Shown here: positions 25,456-33,636 of the stretch, piece by piece
Layout of the letters: every line of letters starts with the position of its first letter
Position numbering within the stretch: the first letter of the stretch is position 1
Origin: Clostridiales bacterium CCNA10
GTDB lineage: Bacteria > Bacillota > Clostridia > Oscillospirales > Oscillospiraceae
NCBI GenBank assembly: GCA_003573975.1
Contig: AP018533.1
Location: forward strand, 1,240,001 to 1,304,000
Direction: 5' to 3'
Length of the DNA: 64,000 bases
The notes under the pieces: model-generated
What the model was told of the DNA's origin: nothing
The model's input: the letters and a program-made list of their open reading frames with translations, nothing else
The model's database searches: none
Program-made: the position numbers and the translations under genes

Positions 25456-27182
25456 TCGGTGTTTTGAAAAAAATCTGGGACTTTGCCGGAGAGGAGCAGG
25501 GCAATATCCGAAAGTCCATGATTTTAGGCTTCTTCTACGCGGTGTTCCACATGTTCCAGATCGCGGCCATCTATGTGGTGGTGCTGGCCCTGGTGGGCGG
25601 CTCCACAGACTCCGCCCCGGCATGGCAGGCTCTGGGGCTTCTGCTGGCCAGCATTCTGGGCCGGGCGGTCCTCAACCGCTTCAGCCAGCTCCAGCAGACC
25701 CACGCCGGCTACTTTATGGTGGCGGACAAGCGCATTTCCATCGGTGACAAGCTCAAGCGGGTCCCCATGGGCTATTTCAACGACCAGAGTTTGGGAGAAC
25801 TCACCGGCATCACCACCACCGTTCTGGACGAGGTGGAGAGCACCGGCCCCATGGTGCTGGTCAGTATTCTGGGCGGCCTGATCAATTCCGCCGTCATGCT
25901 GCTGTGCGTCCTGTTCTGGGACTGGCGGATCGGCCTGCTGGCCCTGGCGGGGATGCTGGTATATCTGGCCCTCCTCTCCGGAATGGAGAAGCAGTCCGCC
26001 AAGATTGCCCCCAAGCGCCAGCGGGATGAGGCCCGGCTGGTGGAGGCGGTGCTGGAACAGCTCCAGGGCATGAGTGTCATCAAGTCCTTTAACCTGACGG
26101 GAAAGGGTGACAAGCGGGTGCGGCAGGCGCTGGAGGACAGCAGGGCGAACAATCTGGCGGTGGAGAAGCTGTTCACTCCCTATATCTGGGGCCAGGAGAT
26201 GGTCCTCCACCTGTTCAGCGTTCTAATTCTGGCGGCGTCGGTGGGGCTGTGCCTGACAGGAGCCATGTCCCTCGCCAATGCACTGATGGCGGTCATCGTT
26301 TCTTTCCTGATTTTTTCCCAGATCCAGTCCGCGGGCAGCGGCGTGTCCGCCCTGCGTCTGGTGGGCAGCTCCATTGACCACGCCAACCAGGTGGACGACA
26401 TCCCGGAGATGGATCAGCGCGGCACGGCCATCCGCCCGGAGAGCCACGAGATTGTATTCGACCATGTGAACTTCTCCTATGGAAGCCGCCCCATCCTCAA
26501 GGATGTGTCACTGACTATCCCAGACCGGACCACCACCGCCATTGTGGGGCCTTCCGGCTCCGGCAAGACCACCCTTTGTAACCTGATCGCCCGGTTTTGG
26601 GATGTGGACGGCGGCCGTGTGACCATTGGTGGCCGGGATGTGCGGGAGTACACACTGGAATCCCTCATGGAGCAGGTGAGCATGGTGTTCCAGCGGGTGT
26701 ACCTCTTTGCCGACACGGTGGAGAACAACATCAAGTTCGGCTGCCCGGGCGCTACCCATGAACAGGTGGTGGAGGCCGCAAAAAAGGCGTGCTGCCACGA
26801 CTTCATCTCTGCCCTGCCGGATGGATACGGCACGGTAATTGGCGAGGGAGGAGCCACGCTTTCCGGCGGGGAGAAGCAGCGCATCTCCATCGCCCGGTGT
26901 CTCCTGAAGGACGCGCCTATCGTCATCTTCGATGAGGCCACGGCCAATGTGGACCCCGAGAATGAGGACCAGCTCCAAAAGGCTATGGAGGCCCTGACGC
27001 GGGAGAAGACCGTGCTGATGATCGCCCACCGGCTCAAGACGGTGCGGGGTGCGGATCAGATTCTGGTGGTAGACCAGGGCCGCGTCGTCCAAAAGGGTAC
27101 CCACGACGAACTGATCCAGCAGGCGGGCATCTACCGGAATTTCGTCTCCGAGCGAACGGAGTCCAGCCGCTGGACACTTTGA
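25452..27182 (+). CDS. ABC transporter, fused permease/ATPase (YbtQ/IrtB-like)
   Basis: About 576 residues from the ATG at 25452, which overlaps the stop of the preceding ABC gene (ATGA) and follows AAGGAGGGAGAG. Membrane domain in residues 15-300 with MGYFNDQSLGELTGITTTVL; ATPase with Walker A GPSGSGKTT, signature LSGGEKQRISIARC, Walker B IVIFDEATANVDPENE and H-loop AHRLK. It is the partner of the preceding half-transporter. The pair closely resembles those at 33637-37198 and 49712-53245 in gene order and motifs. Confidence 0.92.
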   Translation: MIGVLKKIWDFAGEEQGNIRKSMILGFFYAVFHMFQIAAIYVVVLALVGGSTDSAPAWQALGLLLASILGRAVLNRFSQLQQTHAGYFMVADKRISIGDKLKRVPMGYFNDQSLGELTGITTTVLDEVESTGPMVLVSILGGLINSAVMLLCVLFWDWRIGLLALAGMLVYLALLSGMEKQSAKIAPKRQRDEARLVEAVLEQLQGMSVIKSFNLTGKGDKRVRQALEDSRANNLAVEKLFTPYIWGQEMVLHLFSVLILAASVGLCLTGAMSLANALMAVIVSFLIFSQIQSAGSGVSALRLVGSSIDHANQVDDIPEMDQRGTAIRPESHEIVFDHVNFSYGSRPILKDVSLTIPDRTTTAIVGPSGSGKTTLCNLIARFWDVDGGRVTIGGRDVREYTLESLMEQVSMVFQRVYLFADTVENNIKFGCPGATHEQVVEAAKKACCHDFISALPDGYGTVIGEGGATLSGGEKQRISIARCLLKDAPIVIFDEATANVDPENEDQLQKAMEALTREKTVLMIAHRLKTVRGADQILVVDQGRVVQKGTHDELIQQAGIYRNFVSERTESSRWTL

Positions 27183-27189
27183 TTGAAAA

Positions 27190-27236
27190 AGACAACGCTG
27201 CGGTGTGGGTATTCTATTACCTGCGCCGCAGCTGTC
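27190..27236 (+). terminator. Hairpin after the ABC pair, no T run
   Basis: AGACA-CGCTGCGG pairs with CCGCAGC-GTCT. A strong stem but no following T tract, so termination is uncertain. Confidence 0.4.
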
Positions 27237-27396
27237 TGATTACAGAATATTCAGATTTTTAGGATGCTGGAGAGATGGGGGCCTTTTACAAGCATGAGTG
27301 ACATATGTTCCCTTCGAGGTCCGAGGCCCTTTGCGCTAATTTTGAGTGCCTGCATTGGAAACGCAAGGGAAAAAGCATCCAAACCGGCCCGCACAG

Positions 27397-27426
27397 TTGC
27401 ATTTTCCGTGAGTTCCCTGTTATAAT
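27397..27426 (+). promoter_or_regulatory. Promoter of the small 27492 gene
   Basis: TTGCAT, 18 bases, TATAAT. The rest of the 27183-27491 spacer holds nothing else I can assign. Confidence 0.5.
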
Positions 27427-27491
27427 ACCAGCAGGAAAACGGTTGGAGCGCGGCGTGGTTTGGCTCGGAATATCAAATTGGAGGTATTTCG

Positions 27492-27698
27492 ATGCGTACA
27501 GAGGATTCCCTGGAGCAATCGCTCCGCCGTGTACTGAAGGCGGCTGGCTACATGATGCGGAAATCCCATGCGCCCATCAGTGCGGACAACCTTGGCGGCT
27601 ACATGATCGTGGATATGTCCAGGAATACGGTTGCGGCAGGCGGCCGCTTTGAGCTGACTTTGGAAGATGTCCGGGAGTGGGCACGGGATATGTGCTGA
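27492..27698 (+). CDS. Small hypothetical protein (68 aa)
   Basis: ATG at 27492 after TTGGAGG. The product has an amphipathic start (SLEQSLRRVLKAAGYMMRKS) and a short second half (GGYMIVDMSRNTVAAGGRFE, then LTLEDVREWARDMC). It has its own promoter and a downstream hairpin, so it is a real small gene. Function unknown. Confidence 0.65.
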   Translation: MRTEDSLEQSLRRVLKAAGYMMRKSHAPISADNLGGYMIVDMSRNTVAAGGRFELTLEDVREWARDMC

Positions 27699-27707
27699 CC
27701 GCGGCTG

Positions 27708-27734
27708 CGGCTGAGGGAGGAACGCCCTCAGCCG
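27708..27734 (+). terminator. Hairpin after the 68-aa gene
   Basis: CGGCTGAGGG, 7 bases, CCCTCAGCCG; only a short T stretch follows. Confidence 0.5.
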
Positions 27735-27831
27735 TTATGCCTTGGGCTTCATCTCTGTGGTAAGCCGCTGATGCGGCTATCATGTAAAGAGTGCTTATCC
27801 AAATCAATAGAAAGAGAAAGGAATTTGCTTT

Positions 27832-28104
27832 ATGAACAAGGGAGAACTGATTGCTGGTATGGCCGAGGAGAGCGGGGTTTCCAAAGCGGATGCAGAGAAA
27901 GTCTTGAACGCATTCCTATCCCAGGTCGAGAAAGCGTTGTGCGCGGGAGATAAGGTCCAGCTCACCGGCTTCGGCAGCTTTGAAGTGAAAGAGCGTGCTG
28001 AGCGTACGGGCCGGAATCCCAAAACCAATGAGCCCATTGTGATCCCAGCCGGAAAGATGCCAGTCTTTAAGGCTGGCAAGGTATTAAAGGACGCAATTAA
28101 ATAA
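27832..28104 (+). CDS. hup: HU-family DNA-binding protein
   Basis: 90 residues, full length for HU. MNKGELIAGMAEESGVSKAD forms the dimer helices; VQLTGFGSFEVKERAERTGR and NPKTNEPIVIPAGKMPVFKA form the beta arm that bends DNA, including the conserved NP that intercalates; GKVLKDAIK closes. A nucleoid protein that compacts and bends DNA without strong sequence preference. Ribosome site AAAGAAAGGA, own terminator. A solitary HU gene among accessory genes may be an extra paralog. Confidence 0.95.
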   Translation: MNKGELIAGMAEESGVSKADAEKVLNAFLSQVEKALCAGDKVQLTGFGSFEVKERAERTGRNPKTNEPIVIPAGKMPVFKAGKVLKDAIK

Positions 28105-28157
28105 AAAGGCAGACGGCGCAACACATATCAACTGCATATAAGAACCTGATTCAAAAG

Positions 28158-28198
28158 TCACCCCTCTGAACACTCGCTCAAGAGGGGTGATTTATTTT
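28158..28198 (+). terminator. Rho-independent terminator of HU
   Basis: TCACCCCTCT pairs with AGAGGGGTGA, followed by TTTATTTTG. Confidence 0.85.
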
Positions 28199-28333
28199 GT
28201 GTCCCGAAGAAAGGTTTCAAAGCAGGTAAGGTAGACTAACTTGTAGCAGCGAGGCCGTTTCCTTGGATGAAAGCTGTACCGTACATTCCAATATTCCTAT
28301 AATCTGGATGAACGAAGCACTCTATGCCTTTCC

Positions 28334-28362
28334 TTGACAGAAGCCGGTGGTTCCGGTATAAT
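28334..28362 (+). promoter_or_regulatory. Consensus promoter of the O-methyltransferase operon
   Basis: TTGACA, exactly 17 bases, TATAAT: both boxes perfect. Such a strong promoter needs a repressor; the GTTAG palindrome 10 bases downstream is the candidate site. Confidence 0.9.
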
Positions 28363-28371
28363 TAAATTGAG

Positions 28372-28387
28372 GTTAGCAATGACTAAC
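28372..28387. promoter_or_regulatory. GTTAG-N6-CTAAC operator, site 2 (methyltransferase)
   Basis: GTTAGCAATGACTAAC, overlapping the expected transcription start, 9 bases after the -10 box. Confidence 0.85.
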
Positions 28388-28413
28388 CATATAAAAACAA
28401 AGGGGGTTTTTTA

Positions 28414-29424
28414 ATGTTCACAATCAACAAGTCTGTAAGTGTTTGGGAACAGTTAGTCCAGCTTCCATTTTTAAATCTATATTCCAGATTGCTCAATGCG
28501 GCCATGGAGCTGGATGTATTTTCTCAACTTTGCCAGCCGGTTACTGCTGAAGCACTGGCAGTTCATATGGGATGGCATAAGGCAAATACAGAATACCTGC
28601 TCAGTGCATTGGTATCCATCGGCTTTTTAAACAAGACGGACGGCACTTACCAGAACACCGCGGAAGTTGACCGCTATCTGGTCAAAGGGAAAGATGAATA
28701 TTTGGGAGGCTTTCTGCCCTTTTATATGCAGGAAGGCATGGCACCTATGGATGTGAAGCTGTTGGTCACAAAAGGCCCCCAGTCCCAGCAACAGGAAGCG
28801 ATGGAGCAGCAGTTGGATTTTGCCTCTTTTGCACAGCGGATGCGACAGGCACAGGAAGGTTACCGGCAGCAGGAGTTGTTGCGGATTGTGCGTTCTCTGC
28901 CGGAAAATGACCAAATCAGGCGCGTGCTGGACCTAGGCGGTGCTACAGGACTTTTAGGGCTGGCAGTCATCGGTGATCGGCCGGATCGTACTGGCGTCCT
29001 ATTTGACCGTTTTCCCCCGGCGGTGGTGGAAGAATCCATCTCCCTTATGGGACTCACTGACCGCACGGAAGTGATGTGCGGCAACTTTATGGCAGACAGA
29101 ATTGGAGAGAGGTATGATCTAATCCTGGCCCTCAATGTGATGCTCTTTGCCAAAGGCCGTATGGAAGAACTGCTGAAAAAGTGCTATGACGCACTGAATC
29201 CCGGAGGGGTGCTGCTGGTTATCAGCGAGGCTATCCTGCCTGACCACACCGGCCCCTGGGATATGGTAATGGGGTATTTGCCGTATTACTTCCAGGGGAT
29301 GGATATGGGCGTATTAAAAAACGAAGTATCGGATGCGGCCGTACGCGTGGGCTTTACAAAATGTGAAAAACGCACGGAATGCCTCTGCTCTGGCACACAG
29401 GACATTGACATTATTCGGAAATAA
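28414..29424 (+). CDS. SAM-dependent O-methyltransferase (plant/bacterial OMT type)
   Basis: 336 residues in the layout of acetylserotonin-type O-methyltransferases. An N-terminal winged-helix dimerisation domain (residues 10-100; LLNAAMELDVFSQLCQPVTA) precedes a Rossmann domain with SAM motif I VLDLGGATGLLGLAV near residue 170, an acidic residue after strand 2 (VLFDRFP), and LNPGGVLLVISEAILPD. This class methylates hydroxyl groups of small aromatic or phenolic molecules. It is led by a consensus promoter under a GTTAG operator shared with the ABC, ECF and ahpC loci and is followed 12 bases later by a Cys/His-rich mini-protein. Modification of a metal-binding metabolite is an attractive but unproven role. 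Confidence 0.88.
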   Translation: MFTINKSVSVWEQLVQLPFLNLYSRLLNAAMELDVFSQLCQPVTAEALAVHMGWHKANTEYLLSALVSIGFLNKTDGTYQNTAEVDRYLVKGKDEYLGGFLPFYMQEGMAPMDVKLLVTKGPQSQQQEAMEQQLDFASFAQRMRQAQEGYRQQELLRIVRSLPENDQIRRVLDLGGATGLLGLAVIGDRPDRTGVLFDRFPPAVVEESISLMGLTDRTEVMCGNFMADRIGERYDLILALNVMLFAKGRMEELLKKCYDALNPGGVLLVISEAILPDHTGPWDMVMGYLPYYFQGMDMGVLKNEVSDAAVRVGFTKCEKRTECLCSGTQDIDIIRK

Positions 29425-29436
29425 GGAGTGTATCTC

Positions 29437-29610
29437 ATGCTCGAATCTTTAATAAATGCCAAAATCCAAGAGTCGACGGAAACAGAAAAAGTAGACCTTC
29501 TTCACTTGAATCCGGCAGATGCTGGTTGCTGCTGTGGAGGACATGCTGGACATCACTGTTGTGGGAAACACAGACACCATAATACAGAGCAACAGGAAAA
29601 GTCTGAATAG
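29437..29610 (+). CDS. Cys/His-rich mini-protein (57 aa), putative metal binder
   Basis: The ATG at 29437 is preferred for its AAGGAG site; it lies 12 bases after the methyltransferase stop. A helical, acidic first half is followed by a dense metal-ligand tail: GCCCGGHAGHHCCGKHRHH has five Cys and six His in 19 residues. There is no signal peptide or membrane segment. Such tails bind Fe, Zn, Cu or Ni, so it may be a metal store or chaperone; a precursor-peptide role is also possible. It is co-transcribed from the GTTAG-controlled promoter, which supports a metal link. Confidence 0.8.
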   Translation: MLESLINAKIQESTETEKVDLLHLNPADAGCCCGGHAGHHCCGKHRHHNTEQQEKSE

Positions 29611-29773
29611 CACGCTTCAACTAAAGCGATTCTGCGGAAGAAAGTACTGCTAACGCAGCCGTTTGGTTCAGGTGTGGAACCACGGTGCGATAGACAATGA
29701 TGCATAGACGCACCGGAAAAGGACTTGCTTTGTTGCCCTCCGATTTATCTCACTGAAGTCACAAAATGCAAGG

Positions 29774-29809
29774 GCGGGCCATCGGCGCTGTATGCCGATG
29801 GCCCGCTTT
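29774..29809. terminator. Strong hairpin terminator between converging genes
   Basis: GCGGGCCATCGGC, 7 bases, GCCGATGGCCCGC, then TTTCG. Perfect 13-base stem. Confidence 0.75.
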
Positions 29810-29826
29810 CGCCCCATTCTGGGCAG

Positions 29827-30438
29827 TTACTTCCTGCCGGCCACATAGCACACAGGCAGTACACGCCCCCCGAGCAGGGTGTGTTCCGTCACCCAAAAAT
29901 CGTGGGAGGAAAGATAAGCAATGAATTCCCCGGCGTTCCAGGCGTGGTAGACACGAAAGCCGGTCCGCTCCATACCCCAGGTCCGCAGTCTGGCCAATTT
30001 TCCACCGGCGTGGACAAAGGTGGGGGCAAATAACCATCCTCCCGGCTTTAAGACTCTCCGAGCTTCCCGCAAAACCTTTTCCGGCTCCGGTAAGATATGC
30101 AGGGCATTGGCAATCACCACCGCGTCAAAGGTTTCCGAGGCATACGGCAGACAGGAGGCATCCCGCACTGAGAAATGAAGCCGGGAAGATCCGCTCCGCT
30201 TCTTGGCTTCCGCGATCATATTGGAAGAGGCATCGGTGGCCTCCCACAGCCGGACACACGGAGACAGGGAAAAGGACAGCTGGCCTGTGCCGCAGGCCAG
30301 TTCCAATACATTCATATCCCGTGTGAGATGCGGACGAATGTGATTGCAGATTTCTGTATATAACGGTGCAGAGCGCCGCATGAATTTGGTGTAATGTGCG
30401 GCCATTCCCTGCCAGAAGTCCAAGTCTGATTTCTTCAT
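29827..30438 (-). CDS. Class I SAM-dependent methyltransferase (UbiE-like)
   Basis: 203 residues. SAM motif I VLELACGTGQLSFSL at about residue 44, acidic motif II (WEATDASSNMIAEAKKR), motif III FDAVVIANALHILPEPEKV and post-motif RRVLKPGGWLFAPTF mark a UbiE/methyltransferase-11 fold. Ribosome site AAAGAGG. A variant of the GTTAG operator (30460-30477) lies just upstream, so it probably belongs to the same regulon as the O-methyltransferase with which it converges. Substrate unknown. Confidence 0.88.
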   Translation of the reverse strand: MKKSDLDFWQGMAAHYTKFMRRSAPLYTEICNHIRPHLTRDMNVLELACGTGQLSFSLSPCVRLWEATDASSNMIAEAKKRSGSSRLHFSVRDASCLPYASETFDAVVIANALHILPEPEKVLREARRVLKPGGWLFAPTFVHAGGKLARLRTWGMERTGFRVYHAWNAGEFIAYLSSHDFWVTEHTLLGGRVLPVCYVAGRK

Positions 30439-30459
30439 AGTGATACGCCTCTTTGCGGG

Positions 30460-30477
30460 TTAGTTATTGATAACTAA
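30460..30477. promoter_or_regulatory. GTTAG-type operator, site 3 (variant)
   Basis: TTAGTTA, 4 bases, TAACTAA: a perfect palindrome sharing the GATAACTAA half of site 4 but with different arm spacing. It follows a weak minus-strand promoter (TTGTGG, 17, TATTCT). Confidence 0.55.
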
Positions 30478-30566
30478 AGAATACTCCAAAAGTCTCTGTT
30501 CCACAAGCCCTTTTTGATGGAGAAAGCCGCGTTACAGACCAGACGGCCCGTAACGCGGCTTCCCTG

Positions 30567-32186
30567 CTATGCTAAAAGTTCCAACAACTGCCGGATATTT
30601 TTCTTGCCGAAAGATACCTGCTCCCCATCATTGATGACCAGGCAGGGGACGCTCATGACCTGGTATTTCTCCCGCAGGTCTGGGAAATGATTCAGGTCAT
30701 AGACCTGGGCGGTGATGTGCGGATTTTCCGCGGCGATCCGCTGGGCCGCCGTCACCAGCTCCGGGCACATGGTACAGGAGAGGGAGACCAGAAGCTCTAA
30801 CTTGATGGGCTTCTGGATGGACTGGATTGCTGCTCTTGTATCTTCATCCAGAGCCTGTCCCGGCCCGGCGGCATTGTAGAGGCCCAGGACGAAGGAGGTG
30901 AACTCGTGGCCGCCGGGGACCCCATGGAAAGCGAGGCCCGTCCAGCTCCCATCCGGCCGGCAGACCCGGACACAGGGCAGGTGTTCCATCTCTTCGGCCG
31001 CCCCTGTCTCCACTGAGAGCTTGCTGCTCTGCGTCGCCAGTTCTTCCATATACTGCTTCAGTTCAGCCGAAAGAGGCGTTTCGTCCAGATACAGCCGCAG
31101 GATCAGAGGCGAGGACATCCGGGCGAACACCGTATGGAGCTGGGCCAGCATATCCCCCGTAAAAAGCGTGCTGCTTGTTTCGGTGGAAGCCGCCGTTTCT
31201 GCTGTCCGGCTCACTGGAGCATTGGGATGGATGCCAGTCTTTTCCTGCATGGCGGCGCACAGGCGTTCCAGCTCCGTGGCGGCAAGGGCGCCGTCTCCCA
31301 CGGCGGTGACGACCTGACGCAGAGGCTTGACGCATACATCACCCGCGGCGTACAGGCCGTCCGCAGTTGTTTTTTGGCTCCGGTCTGTGAGGATATAGCC
31401 CTGGTCATTCAATTCAGCCAGGCCGCGCACCAGCTCCGTAGCCGGCTCATAACCGGCAAAGACGAACACGCCGAAGGTCTCTCCATTCGCCGCGTGGTGC
31501 TTGGTCACTTGACCAGTTTTGGTATTCCGGTACCGGAGATAGCGGAGAGCGGTGTCTCCGGACACCTCCTCCACCTCCGTGTTGGTGAGGACGGTGATCT
31601 TCTCGTGGTTTCTGGCTGCGTCCGCTGTCGCCTGTGCACAGGTGAAGTCGTCTCCCCGGATGAGAATGGTCACCTGGCGGGCGTATTTGGTGAGGAACAC
31701 GCTCTCCTCCGCCGCGGCGAAGCCGCCGCCCACCACAAAGACCTCCTTCCCGGTGAAGAACTCTCCGTCACAGGTGGCGCAGTAGGCCACGCCCCGACCG
31801 CGGAATTGCTCCTCACCCTGGAAGCCCACCATACGGGGATGGGCGCCGGTGGCCAGGAGAACGTCGAAGCACTTCAAATCCCCCCGGCTGGTGCGGACGG
31901 TCTTTACATCGCCGGAGAGCTCCAGCCCGATGACCTCGGCCAGCAGAAATTCAGCGCCGAAGCCCTCCGCCTGCTTTCGCATGGTCTCGGTAAGCTCCGT
32001 CCCGCTGGTCCTGCCCACGCCGGGATAGTTCACCACTTCCGAGGTAATGGTGATCTGCCCGCCGAAGTGATCCTTCTCCACGACCACCACCCGGTAGCGG
32101 GCCCGGGCCAGGTAGAGGGCGGCGGTGAGTCCCGCTGGACCACCGCCGATGACCACGACATCGTAGAAGTTTGCCATCTGGTCCAT
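30567..32186 (-). CDS. AhpF-like disulfide reductase with C-terminal thioredoxin-fold module
   Basis: 539 residues. Residues 1-315 are a thioredoxin reductase: FAD site VVVIGGGPAGLTAALYLARA, redox pair CATC, NADPH site VVGGGFAAAEESVF and TTADGLYAAGDV. Residues ~350-539 are a double thioredoxin-fold domain like the N-terminus of AhpF, with redox site SCTMCPE. Classical AhpF has this domain first, so the order here is reversed. It would pass electrons from NADPH through FAD and the CTMC site to AhpC, whose gene ends 3 bases before. Both genes share the GTTAG-controlled promoter at 32781-32835. Confidence 0.9.
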   Translation of the reverse strand: MDQMANFYDVVVIGGGPAGLTAALYLARARYRVVVVEKDHFGGQITITSEVVNYPGVGRTSGTELTETMRKQAEGFGAEFLLAEVIGLELSGDVKTVRTSRGDLKCFDVLLATGAHPRMVGFQGEEQFRGRGVAYCATCDGEFFTGKEVFVVGGGFAAAEESVFLTKYARQVTILIRGDDFTCAQATADAARNHEKITVLTNTEVEEVSGDTALRYLRYRNTKTGQVTKHHAANGETFGVFVFAGYEPATELVRGLAELNDQGYILTDRSQKTTADGLYAAGDVCVKPLRQVVTAVGDGALAATELERLCAAMQEKTGIHPNAPVSRTAETAASTETSSTLFTGDMLAQLHTVFARMSSPLILRLYLDETPLSAELKQYMEELATQSSKLSVETGAAEEMEHLPCVRVCRPDGSWTGLAFHGVPGGHEFTSFVLGLYNAAGPGQALDEDTRAAIQSIQKPIKLELLVSLSCTMCPELVTAAQRIAAENPHITAQVYDLNHFPDLREKYQVMSVPCLVINDGEQVSFGKKNIRQLLELLA

Positions 32187-32189
32187 ATC

Positions 32190-32753
32190 TTAAAGCTGTC
32201 CCACCAGGTCCAAACTGGGCTTCAGGGTCTCGGCGCCGGGCTGCCACTTCGCCGGGCACACCTCGTCTCCGTGCTCCGCCACGAACTGGCAGGCCTGCAC
32301 CTTCCGCAGCAGCTCGTCGGCGTTCCGGCCCACATTGCCGGCGTTGACCTCGTAGGCCACAATTTTTCCCTCGGGGTTGACGATGAAGCTGCCCCGCTCT
32401 GCCACGCCGTCGGCTTCGATGTAGACCTCAAAATCCTTTGCCAGACAATGCGTGGGATCGGCCAGCATGGGATACTGGATCTTCTGGATACGCTCGGAGG
32501 CGTCATGCCACGCCTTATGGACAAAGTGGGTATCGCAGGAAACTGCGTAGATCTCACAGCCGGCCGCCTGGAACTCGGCGTACTTATTTGCCAGGTCCTC
32601 CAGCTCCGTGGGGCACACAAAGGTGAAGTCGGCGGGATAGAAGAAAAACACGCTCCACTTTCCCAGTACATCCGCCTTGGTAACGGCGTGAAAGGCGTTA
32701 TTCTGGTAGCACTGGACAGAGAAATCGGCAATTTCTTTTTGAATCAGGGACAT
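32190..32753 (-). CDS. ahpC: Alkyl hydroperoxide reductase subunit C (2-Cys peroxiredoxin)
   Basis: 187 residues, the usual AhpC length. Peroxidatic Cys in DFTFVCPTELEDLA (about residue 47), catalytic Thr and Pro in the same loop, resolving Cys near the C-terminus in GDEVCPAKWQPG. It reduces hydrogen peroxide and organic peroxides in the cytoplasm and is recycled by the AhpF-like reductase encoded next. Ribosome site ATGGAGG. A strong promoter with the most symmetrical GTTAG operator (32781-32800) lies upstream, tying peroxide defence to the transport genes. Confidence 0.97.
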   Translation of the reverse strand: MSLIQKEIADFSVQCYQNNAFHAVTKADVLGKWSVFFFYPADFTFVCPTELEDLANKYAEFQAAGCEIYAVSCDTHFVHKAWHDASERIQKIQYPMLADPTHCLAKDFEVYIEADGVAERGSFIVNPEGKIVAYEVNAGNVGRNADELLRKVQACQFVAEHGDEVCPAKWQPGAETLKPSLDLVGQL

Positions 32754-32780
32754 GAGAATACCTCCATTCGTAGCTTTGTT

Positions 32781-32800
32781 TGGTTAGCGATAACTAACCA
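32781..32800. promoter_or_regulatory. GTTAG-N6-CTAAC operator, site 4 (ahpC)
   Basis: TGGTTAGCGATAACTAACCA, 7-base perfect arms, just downstream of the ahpC -10 box. Confidence 0.85.
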
Positions 32801-32806
32801 AAAGAA

Positions 32807-32835
32807 ATTATACAACTTTCTGAGAAAAGCGTCAA
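32807..32835 (-). promoter_or_regulatory. ahpC promoter
   Basis: On the minus strand: TTGACG (32830-32835), 17 bases, TATAAT (32807-32812). Confidence 0.8.
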
Positions 32836-32890
32836 GCGGCCCTTGAGATTTTCTGAAATAGGCCGCAGCCCTTATCCATTTACATTTGTG

Positions 32891-32940
32891 TTGACAAGTT
32901 CAAAGGTAAAGAGTAAAATAGCATCGTTATATAACGGTGT
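32891..32940 (+). promoter_or_regulatory. Second TetR promoter and operator
   Basis: TTGACA (32891-32896), 17 bases, TAAAAT (32914-32919), then GCATCGTTATATAACGGTGT (32921-32940), which matches 17 of 20 positions of the first TetR operator core at 22968-22987. Confidence 0.8.
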
Positions 32941-32961
32941 TATAGAGAGGCGAGGCAAAAC

Positions 32962-33579
32962 ATGGAGGAAAATTCCGCCACTACCTTGGAAAAGATCCAA
33001 GAGGCCGCTATGGCGGAATTTCTGGATAAAGGCTTCCAGGGGGCCTCCCTGCGGCAGATCGTAAAAAATGCCGGCGTTACTACCGGTGCCTTTTACGGCT
33101 ACTTTTCCAGCAAGGAAGCCCTGTTCACCGCCATCGTAGAACCACATGCTACCGCCCTCATGGGGAAGTTCATGTGGGCCCAAACCTCTTTCGCCGAGCT
33201 ACCCGAAGAGGAACAGCCCCAGCACATGGGCGTGGAGTCCAGAGACTATGTCGCCTGGATGGTGGATTATATCTGCCGGCACCGGGAGCCGGTGAAGCTG
33301 CTCCTGTGCTGCGCGGAGGGGACCAGCTATGAAAACTTCATTCACAACATGGTGGAAGTGGAGGTGGAGTCCACCCTCCGGTACATGGGGGTGCTGCGCC
33401 GCATGGGACGGGACATCCCACAGATGAGCCGATCCCTGTGCCATATCATCGCCAGCGGGATGTTCAACGCCATCTTTGAAGTGGTTATCCACGATATGCC
33501 CTATGAACAGGCCTTACGGGATGTGGAGCAGCTGCAGACGTTTTATACGGCTGGTTGGTCAAAACTGATGGGGGAATGA
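32962..33579 (+). CDS. TetR-family regulator of the second ABC pair
   Basis: 205 residues. N-terminal helix-turn-helix: AAMAEFLDKGFQGASLRQIV, then TTGAFYGYFSSKEALFTAIV; C-terminal helical ligand domain with several Cys (LLLCCAEGTSYENF). It resembles the TetR protein at 23009 in length, motifs and operator core, and both precede a GTTAG operator and an ABC pair, so the modules are duplicated. Autoregulation is likely. Confidence 0.92.
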   Translation: MEENSATTLEKIQEAAMAEFLDKGFQGASLRQIVKNAGVTTGAFYGYFSSKEALFTAIVEPHATALMGKFMWAQTSFAELPEEEQPQHMGVESRDYVAWMVDYICRHREPVKLLLCCAEGTSYENFIHNMVEVEVESTLRYMGVLRRMGRDIPQMSRSLCHIIASGMFNAIFEVVIHDMPYEQALRDVEQLQTFYTAGWSKLMGE

Positions 33580-33601
33580 TCCCCTATCTTTTTGAAAATA
33601 G

Positions 33602-33617
33602 GTTAGTTTTCGCTAAC
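33602..33617. promoter_or_regulatory. GTTAG-N6-CTAAC operator, site 5 (second ABC pair)
   Basis: GTTAGTTTTCGCTAAC, 19 bases before the ABC start codon, between TetR and ABC as in the first module. Confidence 0.8.
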
Positions 33618-33636
33618 TTCAAGAGGAGGTCTTTTC

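Noticed and set aside
23623-25623. Long minus-strand frame opposite the first ABC gene, with similar frames opposite other ABC genes (33619-35457, 35414-37087, 49694-51445)
   Set aside because: High-GC third positions of the ABC genes produce long antisense frames; compositions (His, Gly, Gln, Pro-rich) are not protein-like.
31134-32846. 570-codon plus-strand frame across the AhpF-like and ahpC genes
   Set aside because: Antisense to two clear genes; no start signal and no recognisable domain.
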